DNA from: Candidatus Thalassarchaeaceae archaeon
GTDB lineage: Archaea; Thermoplasmatota; Poseidoniia; Poseidoniales; Thalassarchaeaceae
DNA: 8,291 bases
NCBI GenBank assembly: GCA_013330385.1
Contig: DUIL01000068.1
Span: 1 to 8,291, forward strand
Direction: 5' to 3'
A program made the position numbers and the translations under genes. The notes under the pieces were generated by a model. It saw only the letters and a list, made by a program, of their open reading frames with translations. It had not been told where the DNA came from and did not search any database. Numbering within the stretch: the stretch's first letter is position 1; every line of letters starts with the position of its first letter. Positions 4,189 through 8,291 of the stretch are shown one piece after another.

Positions 4189-6902
4189 TGGCCATCCCTC
4201 CTTCGCGAATAAAGGGTCAAACCAATACTTGACAAACCAAATAGAAGCATTAGAATGGTGAGAGGGGTGGCCAAAGTTCCGATTTCACCAGTTGGTTGCT
4301 TGTCCGCATGTTGCGGTGCTGAAGAAGCATCCACTGAAGCGACATTCTGACCTGAATTCATCCATAGAACTTCATGACCTCTAACCTCTAATGTCACCAC
4401 ATAATAGAGATCGCTAGCAACAGGTGCAGTCTCACTCCAACTATTTTCAGTGGTAGAACCAATTGAGTCAATCTCAGTAAATAGGGCCAAACCTTCAGAA
4501 GGTATTTCATCCAAATAGAATGGAGAGGATGAACGGTAGATATGGAAGACAGTTTCAGCACCGTCCCATTCCCAATTTAGTTCGACTTGTGAGCCAGACA
4601 TTTCTGCATTGAGTGATTGTACTGAACTTGCCTCACCAAAGTTTAGTTCACCTTCAGTACTACCCACACCCCCCATTTCATCAACAACCATCAAACTAAT
4701 TTGATGGATTCCTGGACCCAATTGAGTAGAGATTATTTGACCAGTAAATGAGGTGTCATCAATTTGCCATAACCAAGAAACTATTGTTCCATCTACATCG
4801 ATTGCTTGTGATGCATCGAAGACTATTTCAGCACCTGAAATCGGTGGTTGGGGGCTAATAATGTAAGAAGCCAATGGATTGAGATTAGCAATCTCAATAG
4901 AAATTGAATTAGAACTGTTGAGTCCCCAAGGATCAGATGAAATTACTGTTACAGTCCATATTTGTCCGGGTTCTAAACGAGACGTCGGGACTGTTAATTC
5001 ATCATTTAGGTCTGGTACTGAAAAACCGTTTCTAGCCCAAGTTACAACAAATGTCACAGGTTCATCATCGAGATCTGAAGAACTACCTATCACAGCGAGG
5101 GGAGATTGGGAATCAGCAGGCAAGGTTGGTGGACTAGGTTCATTTTCTGGTGAACCTAGATAACCGGTTTCGGAATTACCTAAACTAATTTCTGGAATAG
5201 AAGGTGCGGTATTCTCAATAAAGCGAGAGGGAGTTTTCATTGATGTACCTAAATCTTCACCATCACTCGGAACTACCTGTACTGACCAACTTTGATCACG
5301 TAATGTCTCAGTGTAAGGAATTGAAGTCCAACCATCATATTCTCTGACCCATTCGCCGTTAACCCACCAACGAATTTGACTATTCATTTCTGCATCGCCA
5401 TCCAAATCGGTCTGATTCCACTCAACACTGAGGTTGTTGGCAGTTGTTAGGGAGCCTTCTGGAAGCATTTTGATTCCAGAAACCTCAGGAGCTGTATTCA
5501 AAATAACAATTTCATCTGATTCTACCCAATCAGACCATAACAAACCATCACTCACTCGAACCTTGGCCATCCAAGTATCTCCCTTAGATGTAGATTCAGA
5601 AAGAACATTCGTCATATCATTGTAGGCAGAGTACTGGGCATCATTTCTAAACCACCTGATTTCAGTTGAAACAATAGTATCACCATCAGGATCAGTCCAT
5701 CCTACATTGACTTGTAATGCGTCATCTGTATGTGCATTTCCAACAGGTGACACATATGCTGTGGCACTTGGTGGATTATTTGACGAACCAATGACAATTA
5801 CTCCTGTATAGACTGTGTTTCCATAATCATCTCCATCATGTGGAGTAACGGATGCCTCCCATTCATCACCACTACGAATCATCAGAGAGCTTACCCTATC
5901 TTCGTCATCAAGTTCAGTAATTCTCCCCCCATCGAGATACCATCGAATTTGAGTAGATTGTTGGCCTTCTCCATCCAAATCAAAATATTCGTAATCCAAA
6001 CGTAGTTCATCAGTGTCTACGGGATTCTCAGGAGTAATTTCCAAATCACGTGCAATCGGTATAGTGTTACCAATCGTGATTGGGCCTAACTCAACAGGTT
6101 CTCCTTGATCCTGCCCATCTTTGACCGTGACTGTGCATTCCCAAACTTGATTCTTGTACAACCAATCTTGGCCGACAACTTTCTGATCATCCAAAGCACC
6201 TACGTTAAGGCCATCGAGAACCCATCTTATTTCGGTACCCTGTTCTGAGTCGCCATCGGCATCATAGTAATCGTAGTCAACCGCTAGACCGGTTCCTTTG
6301 GTTGGGTCACTGGGAACGTATTGGACATTGGAAGCAGTTGGGGGGTTGTTGGTGGAGCCGGACTCAGAAAGGGTCCATGTTCCGGTGCCCCAACTGTCAC
6401 CTGTATTCTGACTGTTTCCATTGGCGTATAGCACAGCTAGGTCGAAGTCGACGTCTCCGGAACCCGCAGTAGGCGCGGTCCAGTCTGCCGACCATGAACG
6501 CAGTGAGTCGCTACTGTGAGTCAACTCACCATTAGACAATTGAACGGCGGGCCCTAAATTTGACCACGTTCCGGCGCTGGCATCGAGATTGAATCCGCCG
6601 TCGCCCGAAACGTGGGGGCCACCATCCCAAATCAATGAGTATGTTGAGCCCGGGGTGTATCCTCCTGCTCCCCAAGGCAAGCCGCTCAAGGAAGGTGAAA
6701 TCGGGGAAGAATTAGAATGGCAGGTACATCCAGATGTTGACGCACCAGTCTTTCCAGTTGAATTTGCGAAAACCGCCTGAGACGTTGAAAGAACAAACAT
6801 CAGCAAGATTGCAACGGCCATGCGGCGGCGAATCATAGAGTAAGACGAGGCATTAGGGCTGAATAAGTTGCCGTGGAATTGAGATTGCATCATCCGCTGC
6901 AT
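4185..6902 (-). CDS. Large secreted multidomain surface protein: atypical CXCH motif, Ig-like repeats, PKD-like and FnIII-like domains, C-terminal anchor, 905 aa
   Basis: Exported, cell-surface-anchored protein. Domains in order: signal peptide (about 23-46, RRRMAVAILLMFVLS core, cleavage near VFA|NS); NSTGKTGASTSG leading to C59-T-C61-H62; a beta-rich domain to about 185 with a DWTAP motif (140-144) as in choice-of-anchor V/reelin-like proteins; four Ig/cadherin-like repeats (187-564) with Asp-rich loops and invariant IRW; a fifth degenerate repeat (about 566-675); a PKD-like domain (676-757, FDASQAIDVDGTIVSWLWQI); an FnIII-like domain (about 758-860, VELNWEWDG and YYVVTLEV); a membrane helix (877-898) and the stop-transfer tail RRRDGQ. 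The coordinates use the outermost ATG (6900-6902). The ATG at 6836 (Met23) gives a more typical signal peptide, so the true protein may be 883 aa. It is first in a three-gene operon. Adhesion, substrate capture or a redox/metal role are plausible, none demonstrated. Confidence 0.88.
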   Translation of the reverse strand: MQRMMQSQFHGNLFSPNASSYSMIRRRMAVAILLMFVLSTSQAVFANSTGKTGASTSGCTCHSNSSPISPSLSGLPWGAGGYTPGSTYSLIWDGGPHVSGDGGFNLDASAGTWSNLGPAVQLSNGELTHSSDSLRSWSADWTAPTAGSGDVDFDLAVLYANGNSQNTGDSWGTGTWTLSESGSTNNPPTASNVQYVPSDPTKGTGLAVDYDYYDADGDSEQGTEIRWVLDGLNVGALDDQKVVGQDWLYKNQVWECTVTVKDGQDQGEPVELGPITIGNTIPIARDLEITPENPVDTDELRLDYEYFDLDGEGQQSTQIRWYLDGGRITELDDEDRVSSLMIRSGDEWEASVTPHDGDDYGNTVYTGVIVIGSSNNPPSATAYVSPVGNAHTDDALQVNVGWTDPDGDTIVSTEIRWFRNDAQYSAYNDMTNVLSESTSKGDTWMAKVRVSDGLLWSDWVESDEIVILNTAPEVSGIKMLPEGSLTTANNLSVEWNQTDLDGDAEMNSQIRWWVNGEWVREYDGWTSIPYTETLRDQSWSVQVVPSDGEDLGTSMKTPSRFIENTAPSIPEISLGNSETGYLGSPENEPSPPTLPADSQSPLAVIGSSSDLDDEPVTFVVTWARNGFSVPDLNDELTVPTSRLEPGQIWTVTVISSDPWGLNSSNSISIEIANLNPLASYIISPQPPISGAEIVFDASQAIDVDGTIVSWLWQIDDTSFTGQIISTQLGPGIHQISLMVVDEMGGVGSTEGELNFGEASSVQSLNAEMSGSQVELNWEWDGAETVFHIYRSSSPFYLDEIPSEGLALFTEIDSIGSTTENSWSETAPVASDLYYVVTLEVRGHEVLWMNSGQNVASVDASSAPQHADKQPTGEIGTLATPLTILMLLFGLSSIGLTLYSRRRDGQ
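4196..4203 (-). promoter_or_regulatory. Shine-Dalgarno of the 390-aa surface protein gene, embedded in the preceding gene
   Basis: On the minus strand AAGGAGGG falls in the Arg-Arg-Asp codons that form the stop-transfer tail of the 905-aa protein. It ends seven bases before the ATG at 4186-4188. The start overlaps the upstream TGA as ATGA, so the site sets the start and couples the two genes. The basic residues that anchor the upstream protein are written with the codons that make the ribosome site. Confidence 0.8.
5211..6344 (-). repeat. Four tandem ~95-residue Ig/cadherin-like protein repeats inside the 905-aa gene
   Basis: Residues 187-564 contain four repeats whose conserved tryptophan (in EIRW or QIRW) falls at 227, 321, 417 and 512, spacings of 94, 96 and 95. 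Each unit shows Pro-rich entry, a hydrophobic/Tyr strand, an Asp-rich loop (for example DADGDSEQ, DLDGEGQQ, DPDGDTIV, DLDGDAEM), the IRW strand, and a late W-x-x-x-V strand followed by an acidic Asp-Gly loop. The acidic loops suggest calcium-stabilised interdomain linkers. A fifth, more divergent unit (W622) follows. The repeats are diverged at DNA level, so they are old. Confidence 0.75.
6861..6870 (-). promoter_or_regulatory. Candidate TATA-like element for the three-gene operon
   Basis: The minus strand reads CAACTTATTC here, centred about 29 bp upstream of the alternative start at 6836 (Met23 of the 905-aa frame). That spacing fits an archaeal TATA box for a leaderless transcript. No comparable AT-rich element lies 25-30 bp before the outer ATG at 6902. 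The element is weak and supported only by position. Confidence 0.2.
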
Positions 6903-6930
6903 TCATTGCTTAACCCAAGGTCGCCAAGTC

Positions 6931-8291
6931 ATGCGCCCTGTTGAGTCCGTCGCTATCATTGGTGCTGGGAACATGGGCTCTGGAATTGCTCAGAAATCAG
7001 CCCAAGAAGAATTCACGGTACAGATGGTTGACCGAGAAGAGAAATGGGTTGAACGAGGTCATTCAATTATTGCAGATTTTCTTGATGAAGCCATTCAGCG
7101 ACGCATCTTCCGCGAGGCTGATGTTGAAGCCATAAAGAGTAGAATAACTGGTGTTGTAGGTACTGAGAATGTTGCCCCAGATACTGATTTAGTGATTGAA
7201 GCAGTGTTTGAGGATATTGATATCAAAACAGCAGTCTTCGCCACCCTAGATGAAGTATGTAACGAACATACCATACTGGCATCAAACACATCATCACTTT
7301 CTGTTAATGAATTAGCCAAGGCTACAGGTAGACCTGACCGGTTCGTCGGATTACATTTCTTCTATCACCCTGCCAAAAACAGACTCATCGAAATCATTCC
7401 CGCAGAGACAACAACTCCTGAATCCCTAGCCGCTGTAGAACAGTACTGCAAAACCATGGGAAAAGTTGTCATCATCTGCAAAGACCGCCCTGGATTTGTT
7501 GTTAACCGATTCTTCGTACCTTGGTTAAATGAAGCCTGCTTGTTGCTAGAAGAAGGGATTGCTAGTGCCGCGGCTATCGATGCAGTGGCACAAAAGGCAT
7601 TCCGCATTGGTATGGGACCGTTTGCTCTGATGAATTTGACCGGCCCACCAATTGCATTACATTCTACAGATTATTTGGCTGAGCAACTGAATTGCCCTCG
7701 CTATACAGGTGCTACTAACCTACGAAACATGGTTGAAGCAGGAGAAATGTGGAATATTGGAAATGATACTGATTGCAGTGAAGATGCTGCAACCATAATT
7801 CGAGAAAGATTACTCGGACAGGCCTTTGCGGTTTCAGCACAAATTGTAGAGGAAGATATTTGCTCACTTGAAGATGTTGATCGTGGGGCAAAAGTCGGTC
7901 TAAGATGGGCGCGTGGGCCATTCGAAATAGCCAATAAATTAGGAATCAAAGAAGCTGTTAGAATGGCTACAAAATATGCAGAAATTGCTAATTTCAAACT
8001 ACCAAACTGGTTTGCCTCATGTACTGAACCACTAGAATTCTCGTATGTAGACACAATTGTCAATGGAGAAATTGCCACCATTAGAATAAACCGGCCTGAA
8101 GCAATGAATGCTCTCAATGAGACTGTTGTATCTCAGTTAGGTTCTGCACTGGACGCCGTCAATTCTCGCAACGATATTACGACAATCGTCATTGATGGAG
8201 CAGGTAAGGCCTTTGTAGCCGGTGCGGATGTGAAGTTCTTCGTCGATAAGATTCGAGCTAATTCAATACAAGATATCTACAATTTTACTGC
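6931..8291 (+). CDS. Fused 3-hydroxyacyl-CoA dehydrogenase / enoyl-CoA hydratase, 3'-truncated by the window
   Basis: Beta-oxidation enzyme: the N-terminal part oxidises (S)-3-hydroxyacyl-CoA with NAD+, the C-terminal part hydrates trans-2-enoyl-CoA. The frame is open from the ATG at 6931 to the window end, 453 codons. The Rossmann motif is GAGNMGSGIA (11-20). Dehydrogenase active-site residues align with the human enzyme at a constant offset: S121, H142, E154 and N192. Two C-terminal dehydrogenase half-domains follow (about 186-283 and 292-362), marked by GMGPFALMNLTG and RWARGPFEIAN. The crotonase domain begins near 372 (VNGEIATIRINRPEAMNAL) with the oxyanion-hole segment FVAGADVK (428-435). 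About 200 residues, including the hydratase catalytic Glu region, lie beyond the window. The order dehydrogenase-hydratase is the archaeal one; bacterial FadB/FadJ are reversed. Only a weak AAGGT lies upstream, nine bases before the ATG. Related fusions serve carbon-fixation cycles, but a degradative role is likelier in a marine heterotroph. Confidence 0.93.
   Translation, partial: MRPVESVAIIGAGNMGSGIAQKSAQEEFTVQMVDREEKWVERGHSIIADFLDEAIQRRIFREADVEAIKSRITGVVGTENVAPDTDLVIEAVFEDIDIKTAVFATLDEVCNEHTILASNTSSLSVNELAKATGRPDRFVGLHFFYHPAKNRLIEIIPAETTTPESLAAVEQYCKTMGKVVIICKDRPGFVVNRFFVPWLNEACLLLEEGIASAAAIDAVAQKAFRIGMGPFALMNLTGPPIALHSTDYLAEQLNCPRYTGATNLRNMVEAGEMWNIGNDTDCSEDAATIIRERLLGQAFAVSAQIVEEDICSLEDVDRGAKVGLRWARGPFEIANKLGIKEAVRMATKYAEIANFKLPNWFASCTEPLEFSYVDTIVNGEIATIRINRPEAMNALNETVVSQLGSALDAVNSRNDITTIVIDGAGKAFVAGADVKFFVDKIRANSIQDIYNFT

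Noticed and set aside
3657..5163. Plus-strand open frames of 69 to 94 codons opposite the two surface-protein genes
   Set aside because: They lie wholly antisense to well-supported genes, have no conserved motifs and lack start signals.
4185..6902. Bacteroidota-type secreted protein with a type IX sorting domain
   Set aside because: The N-terminal domain resembles proteins common in that phylum, but the C terminus is a plain membrane helix with an RRR tail rather than a sorting domain, and the neighbouring fused dehydrogenase has the archaeal domain order.
7095..8117. Several minus-strand open frames opposite the dehydrogenase/hydratase gene
   Set aside because: The plus strand is continuously open from 6931 to the window end with clear enzyme motifs throughout. 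The antisense frames have low-complexity, shadow-like translations.

Overview
The window looks like a piece of a marine Thermoplasmatota archaeon, most likely Marine Group II/III (Poseidoniia). This is inferred from four things: a 3-hydroxyacyl-CoA dehydrogenase fused upstream of an enoyl-CoA hydratase (the archaeal domain order, the reverse of bacterial FadB/FadJ); large secreted PKD/Ig-type surface proteins held by one C-terminal helix; an acidic tail carrying a W-DP-x5-W-x-DP motif of a kind I associate with this group; and Shine-Dalgarno sites in front of operon-internal genes but not operon-first genes. GC is about 42% in most of the window. No rRNA, tRNA, CRISPR array, insertion sequence or integrase was seen.

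Layout. Positions 1-67 hold no recognisable gene. From 68 to 2452 two GT-B fold, GT4-type glycosyltransferases are transcribed divergently from a 54-bp gap. The leftward one is 361 aa and the rightward one 414 aa. They probably act in the same surface-glycan or glycoprotein pathway. The rightward gene ends tail-to-tail, with a 12-bp overlap, against the last gene of a leftward three-gene operon.

That operon (6902 down to 2441) is the most interesting part. It encodes a 905-aa secreted multidomain protein, a 390-aa secreted or membrane-anchored protein, and a 192-aa protein with five predicted membrane helices. Both junctions are ATGA overlaps, each with a strong Shine-Dalgarno embedded in the last codons of the gene before. 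The two secreted proteins share one architecture: signal peptide, then within about 15 residues a Cys-His motif resembling a c-type heme site but with abnormal spacing (C-x-C-H and C-x3-C-H), then a beta-rich domain containing a WTAP motif. This resembles the bacterial 'choice-of-anchor V'/reelin-like proteins. The third protein has a His-His pair at the predicted outer end of helix 1. Together they could be a cell-surface metal, heme or redox module, or an adhesion complex. The function is inferred, not shown.

From 6931 to the window edge, divergent from the operon, lies the 5' 453 codons of the fused 3-hydroxyacyl-CoA dehydrogenase/enoyl-CoA hydratase of fatty-acid beta-oxidation. All four canonical dehydrogenase active-site residues are present. 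The gene is cut by the window end within its hydratase domain.
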